Source: Pedococcus sp.
GTDB lineage: Bacteria; Actinomycetota; Actinomycetes; Actinomycetales; Dermatophilaceae
DNA length: 6,852 bases
Assembly (NCBI GenBank): GCA_025936615.1
Contig: JAICSZ010000122.1
Span: 1-6,852, forward strand
Direction: 5' to 3'
This document shows, piece after piece, positions 1 to 5,756 of the stretch; position 1 is the first letter of the stretch; every line of letters starts with the position of its first letter. A program made the position numbers and the translations under genes. Below the pieces are notes generated by a model, which worked only from the letters and a program-made list of their open reading frames with translations, ran no database searches and had not been told where the DNA came from.

Positions 1-357
1 CTCAACCTCGCCGGGCTGGCGCGCAAGATCGCCGACCTCGCCGAGCGCACCCGCACCAACCGGGTCAGCCCCGACGAGCTCGGCGGGGGCACGTTCACGC
101 TGACCAACACCGGCAGCCGCGGTGCGCTGTTCGACACCCCGATCATCAACCAGCCCAACGTCGGCATCCTCGGCACCGGCGCGGTCGTCAAGCGCCCCGT
201 CGTGGTCACCGACGCCGACGGTGGCGAGACGATCGCGGTGCGCTCGATGGTCTACCTCGCGCTCTCCTACGACCACCGGGTCGTCGACGGCGCGGACGCG
301 GCCAGGTTCCTCAGCGCGATGAAGGCGCGCCTCGAGGACGGCAACTTCGAGGTCTGA
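1..357 (+). CDS. sucB: Dihydrolipoamide succinyl/acyltransferase (E2 of a 2-oxoacid dehydrogenase), C-terminal part
   Basis: This is the last 118 residues of an E2 acyltransferase; the 5' end, with the lipoyl and E3-binding domains, lies outside the window. E2 moves the acyl group from lipoamide to CoA in the cytoplasmic 2-oxoglutarate (or related) dehydrogenase complex of the TCA cycle. Visible signatures are the catalytic-domain segment [18 protein letters not shown] (fragment residues 35-52), the [13 protein letters not shown] strand after it, and the active-site block [12 protein letters not shown] with catalytic His92 and Asp96 (HxxxDG). The C-terminus ends normally a short distance after the terminal helix ([13 protein letters not shown]). 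Succinyltransferase is preferred because LALSYDHR and the following TIGR01777 gene match the actinobacterial sucB/dlaT arrangement. A pyruvate or branched-chain E2 cannot be excluded from the C-terminus alone. Confidence 0.93.
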   Translation, partial: LNLAGLARKIADLAERTRTNRVSPDELGGGTFTLTNTGSRGALFDTPIINQPNVGILGTGAVVKRPVVVTDADGGETIAVRSMVYLALSYDHRVVDGADAARFLSAMKARLEDGNFEV

Positions 358-364
358 GCGCGCC

Positions 365-1261
365 ATGACGCAGCGGATCGCCGTCACCGGCTCCTCGGGG
401 GTGGTTGGCACGGCCCTGACGGCGTACCTGCGGGCCAGGGGCGACGAGGTCGTCCGCCTGGTCCGCCGGACGCCGCGGGCGCCAGACGAGGTGTCGTGGG
501 ACCCGCCGTCGCGCCGGCTCGACCCGGCCGAGCTGGAGGGTGTCGACGCCCTCGTGCACCTCGCCGGTGCCGGGCCGTCGGACCACAGGTGGACGCCGGC
601 CTACCAGCGCGAGCTGCTGTCCTCGCGCATCGACGGGACCACCACGGTGGCGACCGCCTTGGCCGACCTCCGCGCCCCGGTGCGGCTGGTGAGCCAGTCG
701 GCCATCGGCTTCTACGGCGACCGTGGTGAGGAGGTGCTGTCCGAGGACTCCGGGCCCGGCGAGGGCTTCGTGCCGGAGATGGTGCGGGCCTGGGAGGCCA
801 GTGCGGACCCCGCGCGCGAGGCCGGCCTGTCGGTCGCGCACCCCCGCACCGGCCTGGTCATGGCAGCGAGCGGCGGCGCCCTCGAGCGGATGACGAGGCT
901 GGCCCACCTCGGCATCAACGGTCCCCTGGGCAGTGGGCGGCAGTGGTGGTCCTGGGTCTCGCTGCCTGACACGGTGGCAGCCCTGGCTCACCTCGTCGAC
1001 CACCCCGAGGTCACCGGGCCGGTCAACGTCGTCGCCCCGGAGCCGGCGCGTCAGCGCGACGTCGCACGCGCCCTCGGACACGTCCTGCACCGGCCGGCAG
1101 TGCTGCCCGCCCCGGGCTTCGGGGTGCGGTTGGTCCTCGGTGGCTTCGCCGACGAGGTCCTGACCAGCAAGCGGGTCTCACCGACGCGCCTCCTCGGCAC
1201 GGGGTTCACGCACCGCGACACCGACCTCGCGCAGCTCCTGCGGACCGAGGTCGGCCGCTAG
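365..1261 (+). CDS. TIGR01777-family SDR-type epimerase (NAD-dependent epimerase plus DUF1731)
   Basis: A 298-aa protein of normal length for the TIGR01777 family (E. coli YfcH is a relative), predicted cytoplasmic. The N-terminal Rossmann fold starts at once with the dinucleotide-binding motif TGSSGVVG (residues 8-15, GxxGxxG). Further family blocks are DALVHLAGAG (61-70), a W-T-P-x-Y...SSRIDGT stretch (76-91), SAIGFYGDRG (112-121, with the SDR-like Tyr), HPRTGLVM (159-166) and GSGRQWWSWVSLPD (189-202). The C-terminal DUF1731 domain spans about 242-293 and includes VLTSKRVSPTRLLGTGF. The substrate is not known for this family. The ATG is 7 nt after the E2 stop and a GAGG sits 12 nt upstream inside the E2 gene's end, so the two are probably cotranscribed. 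In Mycobacterium the same pair is followed by lipB-lipA; here a kinase gene on the other strand follows instead. Its TAG stop overlaps the kinase stop. Confidence 0.93.
   Translation: MTQRIAVTGSSGVVGTALTAYLRARGDEVVRLVRRTPRAPDEVSWDPPSRRLDPAELEGVDALVHLAGAGPSDHRWTPAYQRELLSSRIDGTTTVATALADLRAPVRLVSQSAIGFYGDRGEEVLSEDSGPGEGFVPEMVRAWEASADPAREAGLSVAHPRTGLVMAASGGALERMTRLAHLGINGPLGSGRQWWSWVSLPDTVAALAHLVDHPEVTGPVNVVAPEPARQRDVARALGHVLHRPAVLPAPGFGVRLVLGGFADEVLTSKRVSPTRLLGTGFTHRDTDLAQLLRTEVGR
1258..1261. other. Shared CTAG tetramer forming both convergent stop codons
   Basis: The plus-strand epimerase stops at TAG 1259-1261. The minus-strand kinase stops at TAG read from 1260 down to 1258. The self-complementary tetramer CTAG therefore supplies both stops and the genes overlap by 4 bp. 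There is no room for a dedicated terminator between them, and no hairpin with a T-run is visible nearby. Confidence 0.9.
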
Positions 1262-2820
1262 GACCCCTCCACCTGCTCGACCTGCCAGTGCCCGGCGACC
1301 CACCGCAGGGTGAACCGCATCGGCTCCCCCGGTCGCGCCGGCTGTGCCTGGGTCGCGCCCGACTCCGAGACCACCTCGTATGCCGCGGTGTCCACGACCG
1401 CTTGCACGCTGGCTCGGTCGGCGGTCACCGCCAAGGCGGTGGCACTGCGCACCCGCAGGTGCACGCCGGCGTAGGCACGACCAGACCGACGGAGCCGGTC
1501 GAGGGCGGCCTCGTCCTGCGCCCGCGCGGGTGAGCCCGGGACGTCGAGGCGGGCGAGGTCGCTGCTCGACGTGGTGTTCATCGCGTGGGCGCGCAGGTCG
1601 GACAGCTCCTGCATGAGTCCCCGCGGATCCCGCTCGGCGGAGCCGTGGTCGGCGACCAGACCGGGAGTGGCGTGGGCAGTGGGGGTGGATCCTGGCGGGT
1701 CCACGGCCGCGGGCGCCTGGCGTCCCGAGGCGACGGAGTGTGGTGGCGTCACGCCGGCGGCCCTTGCCCACGGCAGGTCCGGCGGGTTGAGCGCCAGTGC
1801 CGTCACGGCCAGCACGGCCGCCAGCACCCCGAGGGCCACCACTGCGCGACCACGCAGGGAAGGCACCAATGGCCGCCGGAGCCTGGGCACCCAGAGCCTG
1901 GGCACGCGAACGCTGGACAGTCGTCTCCGGACTGCCACCGGCTCGGGGTCCGGCCCGGGCGGCTGGGCGGTGCGCAGCCGCGCCGTGAGCAGGGACGTCT
2001 CGTCAGTACCCACCACGAGCTGCAGCGCCTCGCACGTGGCCGAGTCGAAGTACGCGAGGGCGAGATCGGCGGCGCTGGGCCGCTCAGCGGGCACTCCGCG
2101 CAGCGCCGCGGCGGTGGCGGCGCGCCACGGCAAGGGCAGGCCGGGTGCGAGCTCCTCCAGCGGCCGACGAAGCGCGGCGGGGGCGGGGGCGGCGCCGGTG
2201 ACGCACCACCACGCGAGTGCGCCCACGGCATACACGTCCGAGGCAGCGGTCGGTGGGGCGCCGTCGAGCACCTCGGGCGCCACGAACCCTGGCGTCCCGA
2301 ACAGCTCACCCGGACGCTCCCCCGCCAGCCGCGCCACACCGAGGTCGGAGAGCAGGGGTCGCCCGCTGAGCCCGAGCAGCACGTTGGTGGGCGAGACGTC
2401 GCCGTGCACCACCCCTGCCGAGTGCAGGCCGGCCAGGGCTCGGGCCACCGGAGCCAGGACCGTCACCGACTCGCCCACGCTCAGGTGCCCACGCGCGGTC
2501 ACGGCGCGTTGAAGCGAGCCACCGCCGACCCGGTCGAGCACGATCACGACGGTGGGGGGGTCACCGGGCAGCCCCAGCGCCTCGTGGAAGCCCACCAGCC
2601 CGTCCACGTCGACGCTCGCCAGCACCCCCACCTCACGGGCCGCGACGTCGGCCTCAGGACCGTCGGCACCCACCGGGACCACCTTGACCGCGACCGCGGC
2701 GCCGTCGCTCTCCCGGGCGGCAGCCCACACCGACCCGGTGGCACCGGCGCCGAAGAGCTCCTCCACTCGGTAGCCCGGCACGACAGGACGGGGTCTGGGG
2801 GGTACCTGCGTGCCGGGCAT
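1258..2820 (-). CDS. Membrane-anchored Hanks-type Ser/Thr protein kinase with atypical HGDxS catalytic loop
   Basis: A 520-aa predicted membrane kinase. Cytoplasmic kinase domain (about residues 17-255): glycine loop GAGATGSV (24-31), ATP-anchoring Lys46 in AVAVKVV, helix-C Glu63, catalytic loop VHGDVSPTNVLL (138-149; Asp141, Asn146), Mg-binding Asp159 in SDLG, GTPGFVAPE (175-183), Asp195. The usual HRDxKxxN reads HGDVSPTN: Arg is Gly (non-RD) and the catalytic-loop Lys is Ser143. A basic, Pro-rich juxtamembrane stretch with a small repeat (305-314) leads to one membrane helix (about 326-344). An outer Pro/Ser/Thr-rich linker (345-395) follows, then a 120-residue domain ending in RFTLRWVAGHWQVEQV, an NTF2/SnoaL-like strand pattern (inference). 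The first ATG whose protein begins near the kinase fold is used; the open frame runs further upstream but has no family similarity there. A GGAG lies only 2 nt before this ATG. The substrate is unknown; the divergent transporter genes are candidates for co-regulation only. Confidence 0.88.
   Translation of the reverse strand: MPGTQVPPRPRPVVPGYRVEELFGAGATGSVWAAARESDGAAVAVKVVPVGADGPEADVAAREVGVLASVDVDGLVGFHEALGLPGDPPTVVIVLDRVGGGSLQRAVTARGHLSVGESVTVLAPVARALAGLHSAGVVHGDVSPTNVLLGLSGRPLLSDLGVARLAGERPGELFGTPGFVAPEVLDGAPPTAASDVYAVGALAWWCVTGAAPAPAALRRPLEELAPGLPLPWRAATAAALRGVPAERPSAADLALAYFDSATCEALQLVVGTDETSLLTARLRTAQPPGPDPEPVAVRRRLSSVRVPRLWVPRLRRPLVPSLRGRAVVALGVLAAVLAVTALALNPPDLPWARAAGVTPPHSVASGRQAPAAVDPPGSTPTAHATPGLVADHGSAERDPRGLMQELSDLRAHAMNTTSSSDLARLDVPGSPARAQDEAALDRLRRSGRAYAGVHLRVRSATALAVTADRASVQAVVDTAAYEVVSESGATQAQPARPGEPMRFTLRWVAGHWQVEQVEGS
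1876..1905 (-). repeat. 15-bp in-frame tandem duplication in the kinase juxtamembrane segment
   Basis: Positions 1876-1890 and 1891-1905 match at 14 of 15 bases. On the minus strand each unit encodes VPRL followed by Trp or Arg, giving RVPRLWVPRLRR (kinase residues 305-316). A third, degenerate copy may precede it at 1906-1920. The unit is five codons, so the reading frame is kept. It lies in the basic linker just before the transmembrane helix. Confidence 0.75.
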
Positions 2821-2859
2821 GTCTCCACTGTGCCGGGATCGGGCAGATCGGCCGTCGAG

Positions 2860-2868
2860 CTGTCCACA
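2860..2868 (+). other. DnaA-box-like nonamer (CTGTCCACA)
   Basis: The nonamer differs by one base from TTGTCCACA, the usual DnaA box of high-GC actinobacteria. It also forms the short inverted repeat CTGT-CC-ACAG at 2860-2869. It lies in the intergenic region between the divergent kinase and FUSC genes, just upstream of the putative -10 box. Only one copy was seen, so this could be chance or a site for another regulator. Confidence 0.25.
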
Positions 2869-2887
2869 GGCATCCTCCGGGACCGGC

Positions 2888-2893
2888 CATAAT
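2888..2893 (+). promoter_or_regulatory. Putative -10 box (CATAAT) for the FUSC/MFS operon
   Basis: CATAAT matches TATAAT at five of six positions and is the most AT-rich spot in the divergent intergenic region. No convincing -35 was found at 16-18 bp, which is common in actinobacterial promoters. Seven bases separate it from the ATG at 2901, so a transcript would begin at or next to that ATG, a typical leaderless geometry. It is the best candidate for the promoter of the plus-strand genes that follow. Confidence 0.45.
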
Positions 2894-2900
2894 CGCCTCC

Positions 2901-2918
2901 ATGGAACGGCTGACGTGA
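2901..2918 (+). CDS. Possible leaderless five-codon leader ORF (MERLT) coupled to the FUSC start
   Basis: ATG at 2901 opens a five-codon frame, Met-Glu-Arg-Leu-Thr, that ends in TGA at 2916-2918. This overlaps the GTG start of the FUSC gene in a GTGA tetramer, the classic geometry for translational coupling. The ATG lies 7 nt after a good -10-like box, so it could be read as a leaderless start. The FUSC GTG has no strong Shine-Dalgarno, only a GGA about 10 nt upstream. The alternative is that this is a chance ATG, or that a small indel in the sequence separates it from the FUSC frame. Confidence 0.3.
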   Translation: MERLT

Positions 2919-4045
2919 GCACGGCCGACCGGTTCGCCGCCAGCGCGGCGGCACTGGCCCGATCGCAGGCGCAGGCACGCAGCCGGCGACTGCTCGGACG
3001 AATCTTCTTCATCGTCCAGTGCGGCGTCGGCGCCGCCCTCGCGTGGGAGATCGCCAGCGCGTTGCTGCACCACCCCCGACCGTTCTTCGCGCCGGTGACC
3101 GCGATCGTGTCGCTCGGGATGTCGTTCGGGCAGCGCCTGCGCCGGTCCTTCGAGGTCATGGGCGGGGTGGCGCTGGGGGTGTTCGTCGGCGACGCGTTCG
3201 TGCACGTCTTCGGCACCGGCGTTCTGCAGATCGTCGTCGTGGTGGTCGTGGCGATGAGCCTGGCCGCGCTGCTCGGCGCCGGCCTGACCCTGACGATGCA
3301 GGCGGGCGTGCAGTCCGTCATCGTCACGACGCTGCTGCCCCAGTCCGGTCAGGTCTTCACCAGGTGGCTGGACGCGGTCGTCGGCGGCTCGGTGGCGCTG
3401 TTGCTCACGCTGTTCGCCCCCGCGTCGTCGTTCCGGCGGCCACGCCAACAAGCGGCCGCAGTGCTTCGTGAGGTGAGCGCAGTGCTCGGCGACACCGCAC
3501 GTGCGGTGGCCACCGGGGACGGGGACCTGGCCCGCGCCACCTTGACCCGGGCCCGCGACACCGAGCAGCTGCTCACGCAGCTGCGCGACTTCGCCTCCGA
3601 GGGCATCGCCGTCGTCCGGCTCTCGCCGCTGCGGCGACGCCACCTGCCTGGGGTGCAGGCCATCGCGGACCTGGTGGAGCCCCTGGACCGGGCGGTGCGC
3701 AACCTGCGGGTGCTGGTGCGCCGCACCCGCACGGCCGCGTGGCGCGGCGAAGCGGTCCCACCGGCATACATCGGGTTGGTGCAGTCCCTGTCCGACGCCA
3801 CGGCCGACATGGCCCGCGAGCTCGAGGCGCGGCGCCCGCCCACCAACACGCGCGCGGTCCTCGCACGCATCGGCGCCGACAGTGCGCGAGCCGACCCCGA
3901 AGCCGGTCTGTCGGGCGAGGTGGTCCGGGCGCAGGTCCGGTCCATGGTGGTCGACCTGCTGATGCTCACCGGTCTCAGCTACGAGGAGGCGCGTGAGCAG
4001 GTGCCCGACGCGCGGACCACCGGTCCGGGCGCCGAAGCGGGCTGA
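2915..4045 (+). CDS. FUSC-family (aromatic acid exporter-like) integral membrane protein
   Basis: A 376-aa inner-membrane protein of the FUSC/DUF939 type, related to the membrane half of aromatic-acid and fusaric-acid exporters; the substrate cannot be told. From the GTG start, about residues 28-170 hold five or six hydrophobic helices, including FFIVQCGVGAALAWEIASAL (31-50), VMGGVALGVFVGDAFVHVFG (81-100), VLQIVVVVVVAMSLAALLGA (103-122) and AVVGGSVALLLTLFAP (154-169). The loop GMSFGQRLRRSFEVMGGVALG (68-88) resembles the conserved Gly/Arg block of the family. Residues 171-365 are a soluble, Arg-rich, mostly helical cytoplasmic domain. GTG 2915 is chosen because it precedes the amphipathic N-terminus. 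An in-frame ATG at 2810 would add 35 residues of low-quality sequence and overlap the kinase start. This is a single-unit FUSC protein, so it probably works as an oligomer. It is divergent from the kinase, and the MFS gene follows 13 nt downstream. Confidence 0.85.
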   Translation: MSTADRFAASAAALARSQAQARSRRLLGRIFFIVQCGVGAALAWEIASALLHHPRPFFAPVTAIVSLGMSFGQRLRRSFEVMGGVALGVFVGDAFVHVFGTGVLQIVVVVVVAMSLAALLGAGLTLTMQAGVQSVIVTTLLPQSGQVFTRWLDAVVGGSVALLLTLFAPASSFRRPRQQAAAVLREVSAVLGDTARAVATGDGDLARATLTRARDTEQLLTQLRDFASEGIAVVRLSPLRRRHLPGVQAIADLVEPLDRAVRNLRVLVRRTRTAAWRGEAVPPAYIGLVQSLSDATADMARELEARRPPTNTRAVLARIGADSARADPEAGLSGEVVRAQVRSMVVDLLMLTGLSYEEAREQVPDARTTGPGAEAG

Positions 4046-4051
4046 CACACT
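4046..4051 (+). promoter_or_regulatory. Weak -10-like box ahead of the MFS gene (leaderless spacing)
   Basis: CACACT immediately follows the FUSC stop and is separated by 7 nt from the MFS ATG. This resembles the A-nnn-T core of actinobacterial -10 boxes in leaderless position. The MFS start has no visible Shine-Dalgarno in the 13-nt gap. The hexamer is weak and may be chance; the MFS gene may simply be cotranscribed with the FUSC gene. Confidence 0.2.
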
Positions 4052-4058
4052 GGCCCCG

Positions 4059-5252
4059 ATGTCCGCGACCCGTCCGCACCTGCCGCCCGTCTGGGCGATG
4101 GCCCTGAGCCTGGTCGCGGTCGCCGCCAACTTGCGCACCGCCATGGCGAGCGTCCCCCCGCTGGCCGAGTCGATCATGGGTGGGCTCGGGCTCTCGGGTG
4201 CGGCCTTCGGTGCCCTGACCACCCTGCCCGTCCTGTGCATGGGGGTGTTCGCGCCGCTGGCCCAGCGGGTCGCAGCCCGGATCGGCGCGGCGGGCGCGGT
4301 GCAGGCCGCCGCGGCCTGTGCGGCACTGGGGCTGGCGACCCGGTTCGCCGGTGGGCACGTGTGGATCCTGTATGCCGGGACGTTCGTCGCCGGCGTCGGC
4401 ATCGCGATCGGCGGCACGCTGCTTCCCGGCCTGGTCAAGGAGCTGTTCCCACCGCAGCGCTCCGGTCTGGTCACGGGCCTGTACATGCTGGCGATGATGG
4501 GCGGCGCTGCGGCGTCCTCGGCGCTCGCGGTGCCGATGCAGCAGTGGCTGGGCTCGTGGCAGGCGTCCCTCGGCTCGTGGTCCCTGCTCGGCCTGGTCGG
4601 CGTGCTCGCCTGGCTGCCGGTGGCCCTCGGGCACGCCCGTCAGCGGGCGGCGAACCCGCGCATCATCGACCCCGGCACGCTGCCATGGCGGCACCCGACC
4701 GCGTGGCTGGTGGCCGGCTACCTGACACTGCAGTCCGTCGAGTTCTACTCGTCGCTGGCCTGGCTGGCGCCGAGCTACCTCGCCCGCGGCTGGGACCCGG
4801 CACACTCCGGCTACCTGCTGTCGGCGTTCACGCTGGCCCAGCTGGTGTCCGGCCTGCTCGGGCCGGCCCTGACCGACCGGGTCCACGACCACCGGGCGCT
4901 GCTGCTGGCCGCCTCGCTGCTCGGGCTGTTCGGCCAGGTGGGGCTGTGGCTGGCCCCAGGCGCCGCGCCGTGGGCCTGGGTGGTGGTGCTGGGCCTCGGG
5001 CAGGGCGGGTCCTTCGCGCTGGGGCTGGTGCTCATGGTCGACTACGCCGCCACGCCTGCCGCGAGTGCGCGGCTCGCGGGGATGGCCTTCTTCTGCAGCT
5101 ACTCCATCGCCTCGGTCGGACCCGCTGCCCTGGGCGCGCTGCACGACGCCACGGGGGAGTTCTCCGACCTGTGGCTGGTGCTGGCGGTGCTCATGGTGGG
5201 CCAGACGGCGCTGGCCTGGCGGCTCCGGCCCGGGCTGCGCCAGGTCACCTAG
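4059..5252 (+). CDS. MFS permease, CynX/NimT (cyanate permease) family
   Basis: A 397-aa major facilitator with about 12 predicted membrane helices, normal length for the family. CynX/NimT-type features are the N-terminal NLRTAMASVPPLAESI (24-39), LPVLCMGVFAPLAQRVAARIG (56-76), the TM4/5 segment GGTLLPGLVKELFPPQRSGLVTGLY (118-142) and, in the second half, YLLSAFTLAQLVSGLLGPALTDR (252-274) and GQGGSFALGLVLM (314-326). Family members have been linked to cyanate or 2-nitroimidazole, but most have unknown substrates and no cyanase gene is nearby, so no substrate is proposed. ATG 4059 is used because it begins just before TM1; an in-frame ATG at 3993 would overlap the FUSC gene by 53 nt. It is probably cotranscribed with the FUSC gene. 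Its last nine codons and TAG stop lie in the first copy of a 25-bp tandem repeat, so the C-terminus (PGLRQVT) is encoded inside the repeat. Confidence 0.9.
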   Translation: MSATRPHLPPVWAMALSLVAVAANLRTAMASVPPLAESIMGGLGLSGAAFGALTTLPVLCMGVFAPLAQRVAARIGAAGAVQAAAACAALGLATRFAGGHVWILYAGTFVAGVGIAIGGTLLPGLVKELFPPQRSGLVTGLYMLAMMGGAAASSALAVPMQQWLGSWQASLGSWSLLGLVGVLAWLPVALGHARQRAANPRIIDPGTLPWRHPTAWLVAGYLTLQSVEFYSSLAWLAPSYLARGWDPAHSGYLLSAFTLAQLVSGLLGPALTDRVHDHRALLLAASLLGLFGQVGLWLAPGAAPWAWVVVLGLGQGGSFALGLVLMVDYAATPAASARLAGMAFFCSYSIASVGPAALGALHDATGEFSDLWLVLAVLMVGQTALAWRLRPGLRQVT

Positions 5253-5277
5253 GCCCGGGCTGCGCCAGGTCACCTAG
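5227..5277. repeat. Perfect 25-bp tandem duplication across a convergent gene junction
   Basis: Positions 5228-5252 and 5253-5277 are identical at all 25 bases, and the base before each unit (5227 and 5252) is also the same. Each copy begins with the palindrome GCCCGGGC and ends with CACCTAG. The TAG of copy 1 stops the plus-strand MFS gene. The CTA of copy 2, read on the minus strand, is the TAG stop of the PH-domain gene. The 25-bp length is not a multiple of three, but because the extra copy begins at the stop codon neither reading frame is disturbed. Confidence 0.97.
5228..5260. terminator. Possible bidirectional hairpin made by the duplicated palindrome
   Basis: GCCCGGGC at 5228-5235 can pair with GCCCGGGC at 5253-5260, giving an all-GC 8-bp stem with a 17-nt loop, and the same is true on the other strand. 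It lies between two converging genes, where a terminator is expected. There is no T-run on either side, so this would be a non-canonical terminator at best. The call rests only on position and base pairing. Confidence 0.25.
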
Positions 5278-5756
5278 TCGAGGGTCACCTCGGGACTGGT
5301 CGCACTCGGCCCGAGTGCCTGCACGAGTGCCGCGAGCCGGCCCGCCTCCGCGCGACCGAACTCACCGTCGGCCCGCTGGATCGCCATCACCGCGAGGCTG
5401 TCGCCGTCGTCGAGCTCGAGGCTCACCCACGGGTCGCCGCCGGAGAAGCTGATGTCGGTGATGCTGCGCCAATCCACGGTGCGGGTCAGCACGATGTTGC
5501 GCACCGTCAGCGACTCACGGGTTGGCACGGCCCGCAGCGACGCGAACCGCAACACTCCAGCGGCCAGCGCGACGCCGATCCCGAGGAAGAAGACCCGGTC
5601 CGGCACCCGCCAGTTGCCGGCCTCGGCCGGCCCGGGCAGGACCAGCGCGACGACGGCGAAGACGACCACGGACGTGATCGAGGTCGCGATGGCAGTGCTC
5701 CGCCCGCGGCGCGGCCGGAAGGGGGCGAACGCCGCCGGATCCTCGGTTTCTGCCAT
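5274..5756 (-). CDS. Small membrane protein with bacterial PH domain (bPH_6/CFP-6-like)
   Basis: A 160-aa protein with two predicted membrane helices (about residues 22-42, AIATSITSVVVFAVVALVL, and 54-74, RVFFLGIGVALAAGVLRF), followed by a C-terminal domain of about 85 residues. That domain carries RESLTVRNIVLTRTVDWRSITDISF, the strand-turn-strand and Trp pattern of the bacterial PH family found in the mycobacterial low-molecular-weight antigen CFP-6. The function is unknown. The ATG at 5756 is preferred: a GGA lies 6 nt upstream. A GTG one codon earlier (5759) would add one residue. The gene starts 35 nt after the hisG stop on the same strand and so is probably the last gene of the hisE-hisG operon, although no role in histidine synthesis is implied. 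Its TAG stop lies in copy 2 of the 25-bp tandem repeat. Confidence 0.83.
   Translation of the reverse strand: MAETEDPAAFAPFRPRRGRSTAIATSITSVVVFAVVALVLPGPAEAGNWRVPDRVFFLGIGVALAAGVLRFASLRAVPTRESLTVRNIVLTRTVDWRSITDISFSGGDPWVSLELDDGDSLAVMAIQRADGEFGRAEAGRLAALVQALGPSATSPEVTLD

Noticed and set aside
311..1090. 259-codon minus-strand frame opposite the epimerase gene
   Set aside because: It is a shadow of the TIGR01777 gene, with Arg/Gly/Pro/His-rich sequence and no motifs.
2553..2560. Run of seven G in the kinase gene as a possible phase-variation or frameshift site
   Set aside because: The kinase frame is intact through it (GDPPTVVIVL), seven G are not unusual at this base composition, and no alternative frame product is evident.
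2837..2851. Direct repeat GATCGG spaced 9 bp apart in the divergent intergenic region as an operator
   Set aside because: The units are only 6 bp, lie close to the kinase start and may be chance in GC-rich DNA; nothing else supports a binding site.
1571..2892. Long plus-strand open frames (up to 435 codons) across the kinase gene
   Set aside because: They are antisense to a clear kinase with all key motifs, their translations are rich in Arg, Gly, Pro and His with no domain, and such frames are expected opposite genes with very GC-rich third positions.
2821..3327. N-terminal extension of the kinase (169 extra codons) using the upstream ATG
   Set aside because: The extension overlaps the FUSC gene on the other strand and its sequence looks like antisense of a membrane protein; the kinase fold starts about 17 residues after the chosen ATG.
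2654..5273. Long minus-strand open frames (610 and 432 codons) opposite the FUSC and MFS genes
   Set aside because: The translations are low-complexity Gln/Arg/Gly/His-rich sequences without recognisable folds, while the plus strand encodes clear membrane proteins with family motifs.
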